From: Pseudovibrio sp. Tun.PSC04-5.I4
GTDB taxonomy: Bacteria; Pseudomonadota; Alphaproteobacteria; Rhizobiales; Stappiaceae
Assembly (NCBI RefSeq): GCF_900104145.1
Contig: NZ_FNLB01000006.1
Coordinates: forward strand, 2,926,501 to 2,990,500
Direction: 5' to 3'
DNA: 64,000 nucleotides
Below, piece after piece: positions 15,584-24,484 of this stretch. Under the pieces are notes generated by a model, which did not search any database, was not told the origin of the DNA, and saw only the letters and a list, made by a program, of their open reading frames with translations. Each line of letters starts with the position of its first letter. The stretch's first letter is position 1. The position numbers were made by a program, and so were the translations under genes.

Positions 15584-17587
15584 GTGAGCGCAGATTTCGT
15601 CACCACGTTCCTTAATCATGTTGTTGTTTTTATTGCAGCTAACCCTTCGCTAGCTGGGTTTATCTGTTTCTTCGTTGCTATGGGTGAAGCCCTTTTTCTT
15701 ATCGGGCTAGTGTTTCCCAGCACGGTTGTTTTGGTTGGAGCGGGCACTCTTATCGGCCTTGGTGAACTGAACTTCCTAAGCATCTTTATTTGGACGACAG
15801 CAGGCGCTGTTACAGGCGACGCGTTTTCCTACTGGTTTGGTTACTTTTACAAAGACAGAGTCCGCAGTATCTGGCCACTAAGCAAATATCCAGACTGGCT
15901 GCAACGCGGGGAAGATTACTTTGCGGAACACGGCGGAAAGAGCATCTTCATTGGACGCTTTGTACCGGGTGTGAAGTCCGTCGTACCCGGCATTGCCGGC
16001 ATGGCGGATATGAGTTTTCGGCGCTTTACGTTCTTTAATGTTACTTCCGCACTTGCGTGGTCTGCTATTCACCTTCTACCGGGGGTTTTGGCCGGGTCAG
16101 CCTTGTTTGCGATTGGGGAATTCAATACACGCCTTGCCGTTATTTTTGGCGGCCTACTGCTTTTCTTATTAGTCTCTATCGCGATGATCCGTTGGCTCAT
16201 CATGTTCATTCTACCAGTGGTTGGCGACTCCCATCAGGCAATTGTTTCATGGTTTTCACGCCGCCCAAATCGCTTTAGCCAATGGATTGCGCACACCTAT
16301 GATCCGGAAAACCCTCGTAGCGTGGGAATGTTGGTGTCCGCGTTCTTTCTGCTTGTGACCTTGCCGGGCTTCATTTGGTTTACCGGGGCAGTTGCACCGG
16401 GTATGCCAATGGCACGCGCCGACCTTGCAATCAGCAATTTCTTCCAAATTGCACGTACGCCAGTCATTGACGAGATCATGGTTATGATCACGATGATGGG
16501 TGATGGCATGGTAACAGCGACGGTTACTTTCGCTGCTGGTATCTACCTGTTTGCACGCAAAGCATGGCGCCGTGCGACAGGGTTTGTGATTGCGATTGCC
16601 AGCTCATCCATCTTTGTCGTGATCACCAAGGCATTGATTGGTAGATATCGGCCTATCGAACTTTATTCCGGCGCAGATTCCTTCTCGTTCCCATCAGGTC
16701 ATGCAACCATCAATACAGTTCTGGTGGGCGTTTTGGCGGTTTTGGCAGCTCATGACAGATCACGCCTGACAAAGACGGTGGTTTATTCCATCGCAGCGAC
16801 CTATGCGATCCTGATTGGCTTCTCCCGCATCTATCTGGGAGCCCATTGGCTTTCTGATGTTCTTGCTGGGCTGCTGTTTGGAGCCGGCACAGTGTTCTTC
16901 TTCTCATTTGTGTTTGGGCATATTCACAATGAGAAAATCGGACGTAATGCACTCATTGTAATTTCAGTTATCGCTCTTGCGCTCGCTTCTGTCTGGCATA
17001 TCAACGCAAACTACGCGACAGCAGCTAAGGCTTATGAGCCGCGCAGTGAGTCTGTGGTCATCCAGAAATCAAGCTGGCGCGTGCAGGATTGGCGCTTATT
17101 GCCTGCTAATCGAGTTTCTCTAAGTGGCGATTTGGAAGAACCTATTATCCTGCAATGGTCCGGGACGCCTGAAGATCTTGAACTTCGAATGAAGAAACTC
17201 GGCTGGCAGAATGCGCCTGAATGGTCCGTACCAACGGCAACCGGATACCTGAAAGGTGAAACGCCAGCTGGCGCGCTCCCTCCTGTTCCGCATACGAATA
17301 CAGGCTTCCTCCCTGCTTTGACGATGGTCTATGAGAACGATCAGGATCACCGACAAGTCTTCTGGCTATGGGAGACGCGTTTCAAACTTTCAGGGGTAAA
17401 CGGCACCCTCTCAACGCTCTACATTGGTGGGTCGCTTGATGAAGAAACCGTTCGGCTGTTCGGAGAATTTTCTGGCCTGAAGTCCGAGGATGAAATTCCT
17501 GCAGACCTTAAGATGTTCAATATGCTTCCCAATGCTTCCGAGAAGCTTCGGTGGGATGGCAGCTCTGTCGTTATTGCAGGGCCTTAG
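15584..17587 (+). CDS. DedA-PAP2-LssY fusion membrane protein
   Basis: A 667-residue inner-membrane protein made of three modules. Residues 1-200 are a DedA/SNARE-associated domain (GEALFLIGLVFPSTVVLVGAG, FIGRFVPGVKSVVPGIAGM). Residues 240-450 are a PAP2 phosphatase with all three motifs: KALIGRYRP (about 349), SFPSGHA (about 368) and SRIYLGAHWLSD (catalytic His about 419). Residues 490-667 are a soluble LssY-type C-terminus. About ten membrane segments are visible. The start is GTG at 15584 with AGAGA upstream. It probably dephosphorylates a lipid phosphate such as undecaprenyl or phosphatidyl phosphate; the substrate is not visible. Confidence 0.9.
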   Translation: MSADFVTTFLNHVVVFIAANPSLAGFICFFVAMGEALFLIGLVFPSTVVLVGAGTLIGLGELNFLSIFIWTTAGAVTGDAFSYWFGYFYKDRVRSIWPLSKYPDWLQRGEDYFAEHGGKSIFIGRFVPGVKSVVPGIAGMADMSFRRFTFFNVTSALAWSAIHLLPGVLAGSALFAIGEFNTRLAVIFGGLLLFLLVSIAMIRWLIMFILPVVGDSHQAIVSWFSRRPNRFSQWIAHTYDPENPRSVGMLVSAFFLLVTLPGFIWFTGAVAPGMPMARADLAISNFFQIARTPVIDEIMVMITMMGDGMVTATVTFAAGIYLFARKAWRRATGFVIAIASSSIFVVITKALIGRYRPIELYSGADSFSFPSGHATINTVLVGVLAVLAAHDRSRLTKTVVYSIAATYAILIGFSRIYLGAHWLSDVLAGLLFGAGTVFFFSFVFGHIHNEKIGRNALIVISVIALALASVWHINANYATAAKAYEPRSESVVIQKSSWRVQDWRLLPANRVSLSGDLEEPIILQWSGTPEDLELRMKKLGWQNAPEWSVPTATGYLKGETPAGALPPVPHTNTGFLPALTMVYENDQDHRQVFWLWETRFKLSGVNGTLSTLYIGGSLDEETVRLFGEFSGLKSEDEIPADLKMFNMLPNASEKLRWDGSSVVIAGP

Positions 17588-17603
17588 GGGATTTGATGTT
17601 CTG

Positions 17604-17921
17604 CTAGGTATCATCCTGCGGCGCGCAATAAAGACCGTAAAGCGTCTGCAGTACAGATTCGACCTCTTTACTAGCCAGCGAATAATATATTGTCTGCGCA
17701 CTACGGCGTGTTGAGACCAAATTGTTCGCACGCATCTTCGCAAGATGTTGTGACAAAGCTGACTGACTTAAATTCACAGCTTCGGCCAACTCACCTACAG
17801 TACATTCGCTTTGTACCAAACGGCATAAAACCATCAGGCGCTTGGGATGCGCCATGTTAGAAAGAAGCCGAGCAGCTTCCTCAGCGTTTTCTTCTAAATC
17901 TTCAAAATTTGCTTCAATCAA
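17604..17921 (-). CDS. ArsR/SmtB family regulator, candidate persulfide sensor
   Basis: A 105-residue winged-helix repressor with the core NMAHPKRLMVLCRL, the recognition helix NLSQSALSQHLAKMR and the beta hairpin TRRSAQTIYYSL. No ArsR metal motif (ELCVCDL) is present. Cysteines are at 33, 40 and 99. Cys33 and Cys99 are 66 residues apart, the same spacing that I recall for the sensing pair of SqrR and BigR, which form a tetrasulfide bridge under sulfane sulfur. It converges on the DedA-PAP2 gene and diverges from a DEAD-box helicase gene. No sulfide:quinone reductase is nearby, so its targets may be distant. Confidence 0.88.
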   Translation of the reverse strand: MIEANFEDLEENAEEAARLLSNMAHPKRLMVLCRLVQSECTVGELAEAVNLSQSALSQHLAKMRANNLVSTRRSAQTIYYSLASKEVESVLQTLYGLYCAPQDDT

Positions 17922-18253
17922 AGCTCGAACCCTAACCGGAATTGTTATTGGCTGCAGGCCTTTTATATTATAAGGGCCATTAAAGCGGCATTATTTTTCT
18001 TGACATCTATACATAATGAAGAACATGAAACATGCAAGGGGTTGGATAGGTCCACCACGACTTGTTGGCTTTTTCCTTTCATGACGAACAGAACATTTTG
18101 CTGAATGTCGATATCTCTAGCATAATGCGATTGGTCTATGATAATAGCCCCCAATGACCGCTTCTGCAGCTTAAATGCTGCGACACGACCCACCCACGCT
18201 ATGAAATCAGCAGATCCAACACCGGATACTCTGCTTATTTGAGAGATCACTGT
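17922..18253. other. Intergenic region between the ArsR gene and the DEAD-box gene
   Basis: These 330 bp hold the AT-rich dyad described at 17957-17978 and a TTGACA at 18000-18005 without a well-spaced -10. A long minus-strand open frame crosses this region and the helicase gene, but it has no family similarity and is taken as a shadow. Confidence 0.4.
17957..17978 (-). promoter_or_regulatory. Imperfect AT-rich dyad with a -10 for the ArsR gene
   Basis: GGCCTTTTATA-T-TATAAGGGCC is an imperfect inverted repeat about 40 bases before the ArsR start. On the minus strand it contains TATAAT at 17967-17972. A repressor bound here would block its own promoter, as usual for the family. The match is imperfect. 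Confidence 0.4.
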
Positions 18254-19615
18254 TTGACCGACTTCGACAAACTTGGTGTTGCGAAACCCTTTCAGATTGC
18301 GCTGGAAGCCAAAGGCTACAGCCAACCGACACCTATTCAGGAAACCGCAATCCCATCTATTCTTGAGGGTAAAGACCTGCTTGGTCTGGCTCAGACAGGA
18401 ACTGGTAAAACCGCCGCTTTCGCAGTGCCGCTTCTTCAGCGCTTGCTTGAGAGCCGGTTTAGGGCCGCTCCGAAAAGCGTGCGCAGCCTTATTTTGACGC
18501 CAACGCGCGAGCTGGCAGATCAGATCACAAAAAACATCAAGGCCTATGCAGGCCGGACGAAGATGTACACGAGCTGTGTTGTGGGCGGTGTTCCGTTTCC
18601 TCCGCAGTTCAGAGCGTTGCAACGGGGTCTGGATGTGCTTGTTGCCACACCGGGTCGCTTGTTGGATCTTCACCGTAAGAATGGCGTCAGCTTTGATGAG
18701 CTGGAAATCTTCGTTCTGGATGAAGCAGATCAGATGCTCGACATGGGCTTTATCGCCGAGTTGGAGGAGATCGCTTACCTGCTTCCAGAAAAGCGCCAAA
18801 CCCTTCTCTTTTCTGCGACCATGCCGCGTGAAATCCGACAGTTAGCAGACCGATTTTTGACAGATCCCGTTGAAGTCAGCACAGCTCCTTCTGCAACAAC
18901 AGTTGAAGCTGCGACCCAGCAAATTGCCCATATGGAGCACGGATGCAAGCTTCCTTTGCTTGAGGAGCTGCTCGCAAAAGAAGACTGCGAACGTGCTCTG
19001 GTGTTTGCTCTGACCAAAAAGGGCACCGCAGCACTCTCATTGAGGCTCAATGCAGACGGGTTTCCAGCACAAGCAATTCATGGTGATATGAGTCAGGCGG
19101 AGCGCCAGAAGACTCTCGATAAATTCAAGGCTGGTAAGCTGAAAATTCTTGTGGCGACTGATGTTGCTGCACGAGGAATTGACGTTTCCGACATTTCCCA
19201 TGTCATCAACTACGACATGCCGAACGCGACTGAAAACTACGTTCACCGTATTGGTCGGACAGCGCGTGCGGGTAAAGGCGGTGTTGCAATCACATTCTGC
19301 CTGCCAGAAGATCGTGGTATGTTACGGGCTATTCAGCTGCTGATTGGTAAGAAAATCGGAGAGATGGACGGGTACTTGTTCTTCCCATCCGATCGCGAAC
19401 CAAAAAGCGCTAGGAATGGTGCTCAGCCCGCCGGCAAGAAGAATGCCAAGGGTCTACGCAAGGGCTCGCAGGGGGAAAAACCTGCTGCTAAGTCAAAAGG
19501 CAAGCCAGCACACAAATCCACCCCTAAACCACCGCCGCGCCGCGCACCGAGCAAGTCTTCCGGCTCAGATGCGGGATCTACGGGTAGCGCTGGTGGATAT
19601 TTGAAACGCAAATAA
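18254..19615 (+). CDS. DEAD-box ATP-dependent RNA helicase (RhlE-like)
   Basis: It unwinds RNA during ribosome assembly or decay. All helicase motifs are visible: Q motif (GYSQPTPIQ), motif I AQTGTGKT, Ia PTRELA, Ib TPGR, II DEAD, III SAT, IV-V (VATDVAARGID) and VI HRIGRTARAG. A low-complexity basic tail of about 80 residues rich in Lys, Pro, Ala and Ser follows the core. The start is unclear: TTG at 18254 (GAGAG upstream) or TTG at 18239, and no ATG is available in frame. The downstream unassigned gene begins 19 bases after its stop. The paralogue (RhlE against other groups) cannot be fixed by eye. Confidence 0.92.
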   Translation: MTDFDKLGVAKPFQIALEAKGYSQPTPIQETAIPSILEGKDLLGLAQTGTGKTAAFAVPLLQRLLESRFRAAPKSVRSLILTPTRELADQITKNIKAYAGRTKMYTSCVVGGVPFPPQFRALQRGLDVLVATPGRLLDLHRKNGVSFDELEIFVLDEADQMLDMGFIAELEEIAYLLPEKRQTLLFSATMPREIRQLADRFLTDPVEVSTAPSATTVEAATQQIAHMEHGCKLPLLEELLAKEDCERALVFALTKKGTAALSLRLNADGFPAQAIHGDMSQAERQKTLDKFKAGKLKILVATDVAARGIDVSDISHVINYDMPNATENYVHRIGRTARAGKGGVAITFCLPEDRGMLRAIQLLIGKKIGEMDGYLFFPSDREPKSARNGAQPAGKKNAKGLRKGSQGEKPAAKSKGKPAHKSTPKPPPRRAPSKSSGSDAGSTGSAGGYLKRK

Positions 19616-19634
19616 TCCTTGAGCATGACAGAGA

Positions 19635-20708
19635 ATGACGGCAGTCTCATCACCACAAAGTCAGTCCCCAAATGGATTGGACGTTAAAGTTCAATCCGGG
19701 GGGCGCAGTGGTGTACTTGTTGTTGTCTTCTCTCAAGCTCGTATTCCCGCAGGGAAATTTGGCCTTGAGCGGTTGTTTGCAAAGACGCAGCATTCCTGCG
19801 TCTTTTTTAATGACGCCAGCTCCCAATGGTATCTCAATGCATCGCAGGAAATCGACCGTGCGATTGAGGATGCCGTTGCGAGCGAAAAACCAGCTCGGAT
19901 CATTTATTATGGTGCTTCCATGGGTGCATATGGCGCTCTCATAACCGGTTTGCGCCGTCAGGATGGCGAGGTTTTTGCGTTCTCGCCTGAGGTCGAGCTT
20001 GGATTGCCTGATAGCCAAAGCGCTCATTATGTAGCTGCGCCTTATCCTGACAAAAATCCCCTGCTTCAATCTCTTTCCAAAATATCGAGATTTCCAGTTC
20101 ATCTGTTTTTTGGCTTGTATGACTGGATCGATACAGCAGGGTATTTGGCGGTTGAGAGCCTGCCGCAGTGCGATCTGCGCCACTGTTATGGGCTTGCAGG
20201 GCCACATGCCTTGCATGACCAGCTCTATTCTCTGAATATCATTCGCCGGATTATCAAGACGTTTGAGCGCGATCTTTCGGTGTCCCTTTCGGAAAAGAAA
20301 CTCATTATGAAACCGGAAATTTCAACCTGCCACGCATTTGTTGAGTTTGGCAAAAGTATTGCAAACGGGCAGGACATTGATCACCAGAGCAACACCAGCA
20401 CTTTGAAGGATAACCCCGGTTATGGATTGCTGGAGGCAGAGCGGCTGGCACTCCTCAACTGTCCTTCAGATGGCGCTAACCTGCTGCTGGAGTGTCATCA
20501 CCGCCTTATCAATGATGACGTGATGAGAACAACGCCGAAACGTTGGCGCAAACAGTTCCTCATCCGCTCCGCTGAATTGTTTTCAAGCGGAGCGTGCTTT
20601 GCCGAGGCACGGCAGGCTTTGATACTGTGCGCAGGATTTTACCCAGTTGATGAACACATGCAATCGCTGGCAATAGAGCTTGGAATATCTTTGCCTGACA
20701 GACCCTGA
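19635..20708 (+). CDS. Uncharacterised alpha/beta-hydrolase-like protein
   Basis: A 357-residue protein without a confident family name. The first 210 residues look like an alpha/beta hydrolase: a strand before a nucleophile elbow IIYYGASMGAYGAL (Ser about 95), a later acid candidate in FFGLYDWID and a histidine in GLAGPHALHD. The lid is small. The C-terminal 130 residues are helical and could be a short TPR-like region. No signal peptide or membrane segment is seen, so it is probably cytoplasmic. It starts 19 bp after the helicase stop and may be cotranscribed. An acyl esterase role is possible but unproven. Confidence 0.7.
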   Translation: MTAVSSPQSQSPNGLDVKVQSGGRSGVLVVVFSQARIPAGKFGLERLFAKTQHSCVFFNDASSQWYLNASQEIDRAIEDAVASEKPARIIYYGASMGAYGALITGLRRQDGEVFAFSPEVELGLPDSQSAHYVAAPYPDKNPLLQSLSKISRFPVHLFFGLYDWIDTAGYLAVESLPQCDLRHCYGLAGPHALHDQLYSLNIIRRIIKTFERDLSVSLSEKKLIMKPEISTCHAFVEFGKSIANGQDIDHQSNTSTLKDNPGYGLLEAERLALLNCPSDGANLLLECHHRLINDDVMRTTPKRWRKQFLIRSAELFSSGACFAEARQALILCAGFYPVDEHMQSLAIELGISLPDRP

Positions 20709-20730
20709 ACGGAATTTCCCAAAAACACGA

Positions 20731-20779
20731 TTGAATTCCCCATGGAGCTTGCTAGTATTAGCAGGAACAAATTGGGAAC
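20731..20779 (+). promoter_or_regulatory. mmcB promoter with LexA box
   Basis: TTGAAT (20731-20736) and TAGTAT (20753-20758) are 16 bases apart. GAAC-AAATTGG-GAAC at 20765-20779 is an exact match to the alphaproteobacterial LexA operator (GTTC-N7-GTTC on the other strand). It would cover the transcription start, six bases before the mmcB ATG. Confidence 0.8.
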
Positions 20780-20785
20780 AGTTTC

Positions 20786-21286
20786 ATGGAATTTGTGAAG
20801 GGCTCCAATCGTGTCCAACTCAACAACCCTCTGGTTGATGGGCGGCAATCTGATCGGGCATTAAAAATCCAGCGCGGTGTTCAGCGGTATATGCGTGTGC
20901 TGGGCCTTACCAGCTTGCCGGAGGTGACGCTTGCCTCGGGTCGTCGGGCAGATCTGGTTGTTCTTGGCAAAAAATCCGAGATTTGGATCATCGAAATCAA
21001 ATCTTCTATCGAAGATTTTAAAGCGGATAATAAATGGCACGAGTATCGCGATTATTGTGACCGCTTGTATTTCGCAACTAGCCCTGACGTTCCTGAAGAG
21101 ATTTTTCCCGAAGAAACCGGTTTCATTCTGGCCGATGATTATATGGCTGAAATTATCCGTGACGCACCTGAACACAAGCTCTCTGCCGCGACCCGTAAGA
21201 CTGTTATTTTGCGGTTTGCACAAGCAGCTGCAAACCGCCTACATGATGTGAGTGACCCAAACCAACGTAATTTACGTAGGGGATAA
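20786..21286 (+). CDS. mmcB: MmcB family DNA repair protein
   Basis: MmcB is an alphaproteobacterial protein needed for mitomycin C resistance in Caulobacter. The 166-residue product carries the family core (GLTSLPEVTLASGRRADLVVL, IWIIEIKSSIEDF, DNKWHEYRDYCDRLYFA). This resembles a PD-(D/E)xK nuclease, with the acid in RRADL and the EIK motif as likely catalytic residues. The ending LRFAQAAANRLH is also typical. The upstream LexA box supports SOS control. The start at 20786 places the box in the leader. Nuclease activity is inferred from the motif, not known to me. Confidence 0.92.
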   Translation: MEFVKGSNRVQLNNPLVDGRQSDRALKIQRGVQRYMRVLGLTSLPEVTLASGRRADLVVLGKKSEIWIIEIKSSIEDFKADNKWHEYRDYCDRLYFATSPDVPEEIFPEETGFILADDYMAEIIRDAPEHKLSAATRKTVILRFAQAAANRLHDVSDPNQRNLRRG

Positions 21287-21443
21287 GCTGGGGATTAATA
21301 TCTGTATCTAATTGGTACATATAAACTTTGCCAGATGCAGGGTCACCATAATACTCACCTTAAACATACTCATCAGAATGTTTAGGTTTCCGTTTAAGTT
21401 AGCTCTCCTTACCATCAAGCTTTAGTTTCTGGGGAGGGGCGCA

Positions 21444-23090
21444 ATGAATTTCGATTATGTGATTGTTGGTGGTGGCTCGGCAGGTTGTGTTCTTGCCGCG
21501 CGTCTGACTGAAGATCCGGCTGTTTCTGTTTGCCTGCTAGAGGCTGGCGGCGAAGGCAAGTCTGCTCTTGTTCGCGCTCCGTTTGGCATCGCCGCATTAG
21601 TTTCTGGCAAACCATTTGCCCTTAACAACTGGGCTTTCGATTCATCCCCGCAAACCGAACTCAACGACCGAACGACGTTTCACCCAAGAGGAAAAGCACT
21701 CGGTGGTTCCAGCGCGATCAACGCACAGCTCTATATTCGCGGCCAAAAGGAAGATTATAGCGACTGGGTAGAGCAGGGTGCTGAAGGTTGGTCGTTTGAA
21801 GAGGTGTTGCCGTACTTCAAAAAGGCAGAATGTAACCAACGCGGTGAAAGCGAAATGCATGGTGCCTCTGGTCCGCTTCAGGTTTCCGAACAGCGCACAC
21901 CACGCCCGATCTCTCATGCGTTTCTAGCAGCTGCCGAAGGGCGGCAGATCAAACGCAATGACGACTTTAACAGTGGTGATCAGGAGGGCGTGGGTCTCTA
22001 TCAGGTTACACAGTTCCATCAGGAAGACAAAAAAGGTGAGCGCTGCTCAGCTGCTGCTGCCTATTTGCACCCCGTTATGGATCGCCCTAATCTAACTGTC
22101 ATCACACATGCTCGCAGCACGCGGGTGTTGTTGGAGGGCAAAAAGGCTGTTGGCGTTGAATATAGCCACAAGCGCAAGCTCACATCGGTTAAGGCCAACA
22201 AGGAGGTGATCCTCTCTGCTGGCACATTCCAATCTCCACACATGTTGATGTTATCCGGCATTGGGCCGGCAGACGAACTGGCAAAACATAATGTCCCGGT
22301 TCTGCATGACCTCCCTGGTGTTGGAAAGAACCTGCAGGACCACCTAGATTACACCTTGAGCTACCGCTCCAACGACAGTGGCATGGTTGGGTTGGGCTTG
22401 AAACCAGGTCTGCAACTGATCAAAGAAATTATGCGTTGGCGGAAAGATGGCACCGGGATGATTGCCTCCCCAGCTGCTGAAGGGGGCGCGTTCATCAAAA
22501 CCAGCCCAGATCTTGAACGCCCGGATATCCAACTGCACTTCGTCATCTCAATCATTGATGACCATGGTCGTAAATTATACCACGGCTATGGATTTGGCTG
22601 TCACGTTTGCGTATTGCGCCCTAAATCCACGGGGGAAGTGGGTCTTAATTCAGCGGACCCCTTTGCTGCTCCGCGCATTGACCCGCAATACCTTAGTGAT
22701 CCTGATGATCTTGATAGACTGGTCAAGGGTGTGCGTTTAACACGCGACATCATGGAAGGACCGGAGCTTTCCAAATACCGAACTGAGATGATTCATGAGA
22801 TTGACCGGGACGAGGCCAGCATCAAGAAAGCCATCCGAGAACGGGCAGAGACAATCTATCATCCTGTTGGGACCTGCAGAATGGGGAAGGATGATATGTC
22901 TGTCGTGGGGCCAGACTTGAAGGTGCACGGCCTTGAGAACCTTCGTGTTATCGATGCCTCCGTTATGCCCAACGTGATCTCCGGAAATACGAATGCACCA
23001 ACAATCATGATTGCTGAAAAGGCGGCAGATATGATCTTGGGAAAGCAACTTCTAAACAGCAAGGTCAAAAGTGAGGCACTGATGATTTAA
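21444..23090 (+). CDS. GMC family FAD oxidoreductase (choline/alcohol dehydrogenase-like)
   Basis: A 548-residue glucose-methanol-choline enzyme. The FAD-binding N-terminus DYVIVGGGSAGCVLAARL, the GMC signature 1 region (GKALGGSSAINAQLYIRG), signature 2 (SAGTFQSPHMLMLSGIGPA) and the catalytic histidine block HPVGTCRMG followed by NVISGNTNAPTIMIAEKAAD are all intact. GGGGAGGGG lies before the ATG. It has no betaine aldehyde dehydrogenase or BetI next to it, so choline is only one of several possible substrates; long-chain or polyol alcohols are alternatives. It converges on coaBC. Confidence 0.9.
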   Translation: MNFDYVIVGGGSAGCVLAARLTEDPAVSVCLLEAGGEGKSALVRAPFGIAALVSGKPFALNNWAFDSSPQTELNDRTTFHPRGKALGGSSAINAQLYIRGQKEDYSDWVEQGAEGWSFEEVLPYFKKAECNQRGESEMHGASGPLQVSEQRTPRPISHAFLAAAEGRQIKRNDDFNSGDQEGVGLYQVTQFHQEDKKGERCSAAAAYLHPVMDRPNLTVITHARSTRVLLEGKKAVGVEYSHKRKLTSVKANKEVILSAGTFQSPHMLMLSGIGPADELAKHNVPVLHDLPGVGKNLQDHLDYTLSYRSNDSGMVGLGLKPGLQLIKEIMRWRKDGTGMIASPAAEGGAFIKTSPDLERPDIQLHFVISIIDDHGRKLYHGYGFGCHVCVLRPKSTGEVGLNSADPFAAPRIDPQYLSDPDDLDRLVKGVRLTRDIMEGPELSKYRTEMIHEIDRDEASIKKAIRERAETIYHPVGTCRMGKDDMSVVGPDLKVHGLENLRVIDASVMPNVISGNTNAPTIMIAEKAADMILGKQLLNSKVKSEALMI

Positions 23091-23097
23091 AAGAGTA

Positions 23098-23123
23098 AGG
23101 CCAGTGTTTTGTAACGCTGGCCT
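23098..23123. terminator. Hairpin between convergent GMC and coaBC genes
   Basis: AGGCCAG(T)G and CG-CTGGCCT pair across ten bases. There is no strong T run on the plus strand and a short TTACTCTTTT on the minus strand. It sits exactly between the two stop codons, so a shared terminator is likely. Confidence 0.55.
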
Positions 23124-23132
23124 CCCAAATAA

Positions 23133-24335
23133 TTATGCCAGCTCAGCAATTTTTGCGACGAGCTTTTGAGCAACTTCGGCCTTGCCCATTTTCGGCCAGT
23201 TCTCTACGCCTGCATGGCTTACGAGGCGGACCGTATTGCTATCGCCGCCCATCACATTGTTTTCCGGGCTAACATCATTGGCAACAATCAAGTCTGCGCC
23301 TTTGCGCTCCAGTTTACCGCGTGCATTCTTAATCAGATCATTCGTTTCAGCAGCGAAGCCGACAACCAATTTTGGGCGCTTATCTTCAAGATGACCAACG
23401 GTTTTGAGGATGTCCGGGTTCTCAACCAAACCAAGCGCAGGCGACAGACCGCTGCCATCTTTTTTTATCTTCTGATCACTGTCATGCGCGACACGCCAGT
23501 CAGCAACAGCTGCAGCCATTATGGCAATGTCAGCAGGAAGAGCACGCTCGACAGCCGCCAGCATGTCACTTGCGGATTCAACGCGGATGGTTTCAACACC
23601 AACGGGGTCTGCCAGCGTAACAGGGCCCGAGATCAGGGTGACTTGCGCACCGGCTTTGGCTGCCGCCTCCGCTATCGCATACCCCTGTTTACCAGAGGAG
23701 CGGTTGGCGATGTAACGCACCGGATCAATCGGTTCATGTGTTGGGCCAGCTGTAATGACGATGCGCTTGCCCTTCAATGGCTGTTCTATGGGTGCGAGAA
23801 GCTGTTCAACCGCGGCCACAATTTCAAGCGGTTCAGACATGCGGCCATAGCCAGCTTCGTTTTTTTCCGCCATTTCGCCTGCATTGGGGCCGACGAAATT
23901 CAAACCGTCCGCCTTTAGCTGGGTGACATTGCGCTGGGTGGCTGGGTGGCTCCACATTTTGGAGTTCATAGCAGGCGCAACAAGCACGGGCTTGTCGTTG
24001 GCAAGTAACACACAGGTGGCGAGGTCATCTGCCAGACCCTGCACCATCTTGGCCATAATGTTTGCCGTGGCCGGAGCGACAACAACAAGGTCAGCTTCTC
24101 TCGATAACCGAATGTGGCCAACATCATGCTCGGCTTCCCTATCAAACAGCTCCGTAAACACCGTGTCGCCAGTCAAAGCGCCAACGGAAAGAGGTGTGAT
24201 AAACTGAGACCCACCCTTTGTGAGAATTGCACGAACTTTAGCGCCCCGCTCTTGCAGGCGACGGATCAAATCCAATGATTTGTAGGCCGCAATACCGCCT
24301 GTGATGATGAGAAGAATGCGCTTTTCTGAGAGCAT
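23133..24335 (-). CDS. coaBC: Bifunctional phosphopantothenoylcysteine decarboxylase/phosphopantothenate-cysteine ligase
   Basis: It catalyses two consecutive steps of coenzyme A synthesis. The N-terminal half (about 1-185) is the FMN decarboxylase CoaC with PATANIMAKMVQGLADDL and the substrate clamp PAMNSKMW. The C-terminal half (about 190-400) is the CTP-dependent ligase CoaB with ITAGPTHEPIDPVRYI.NRSSGKQGYA and AAAVADW. The 400 residues agree with the fused enzyme. It is a single gene on the minus strand, converging with the GMC oxidoreductase. Confidence 0.97.
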   Translation of the reverse strand: MLSEKRILLIITGGIAAYKSLDLIRRLQERGAKVRAILTKGGSQFITPLSVGALTGDTVFTELFDREAEHDVGHIRLSREADLVVVAPATANIMAKMVQGLADDLATCVLLANDKPVLVAPAMNSKMWSHPATQRNVTQLKADGLNFVGPNAGEMAEKNEAGYGRMSEPLEIVAAVEQLLAPIEQPLKGKRIVITAGPTHEPIDPVRYIANRSSGKQGYAIAEAAAKAGAQVTLISGPVTLADPVGVETIRVESASDMLAAVERALPADIAIMAAAVADWRVAHDSDQKIKKDGSGLSPALGLVENPDILKTVGHLEDKRPKLVVGFAAETNDLIKNARGKLERKGADLIVANDVSPENNVMGGDSNTVRLVSHAGVENWPKMGKAEVAQKLVAKIAELA

Positions 24336-24484
24336 TTTAGAACCACCTTTTGTGCAGGCCTTGGCAAATCCAAGCCCGCCAACTCATTTCCTGAGCTATT
24401 ACTATCTGGTTTTCTTGCCGATTTCATCCGTTTCCTAGGGGCCTTTCGTCTCAATGGGCATATTCCGACGGCAACCTCAGATGG

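Noticed and set aside
17963..18799. Minus-strand open frame of 278 codons across the DEAD-box gene
   Set aside because: It is antisense to a gene with all helicase motifs, has no ribosome site and no family features.
21265..21277. ACGTAA-T-TTACGT palindrome at the end of mmcB
   Set aside because: It is short, lies inside coding sequence and has no promoter next to it, so chance is likely.
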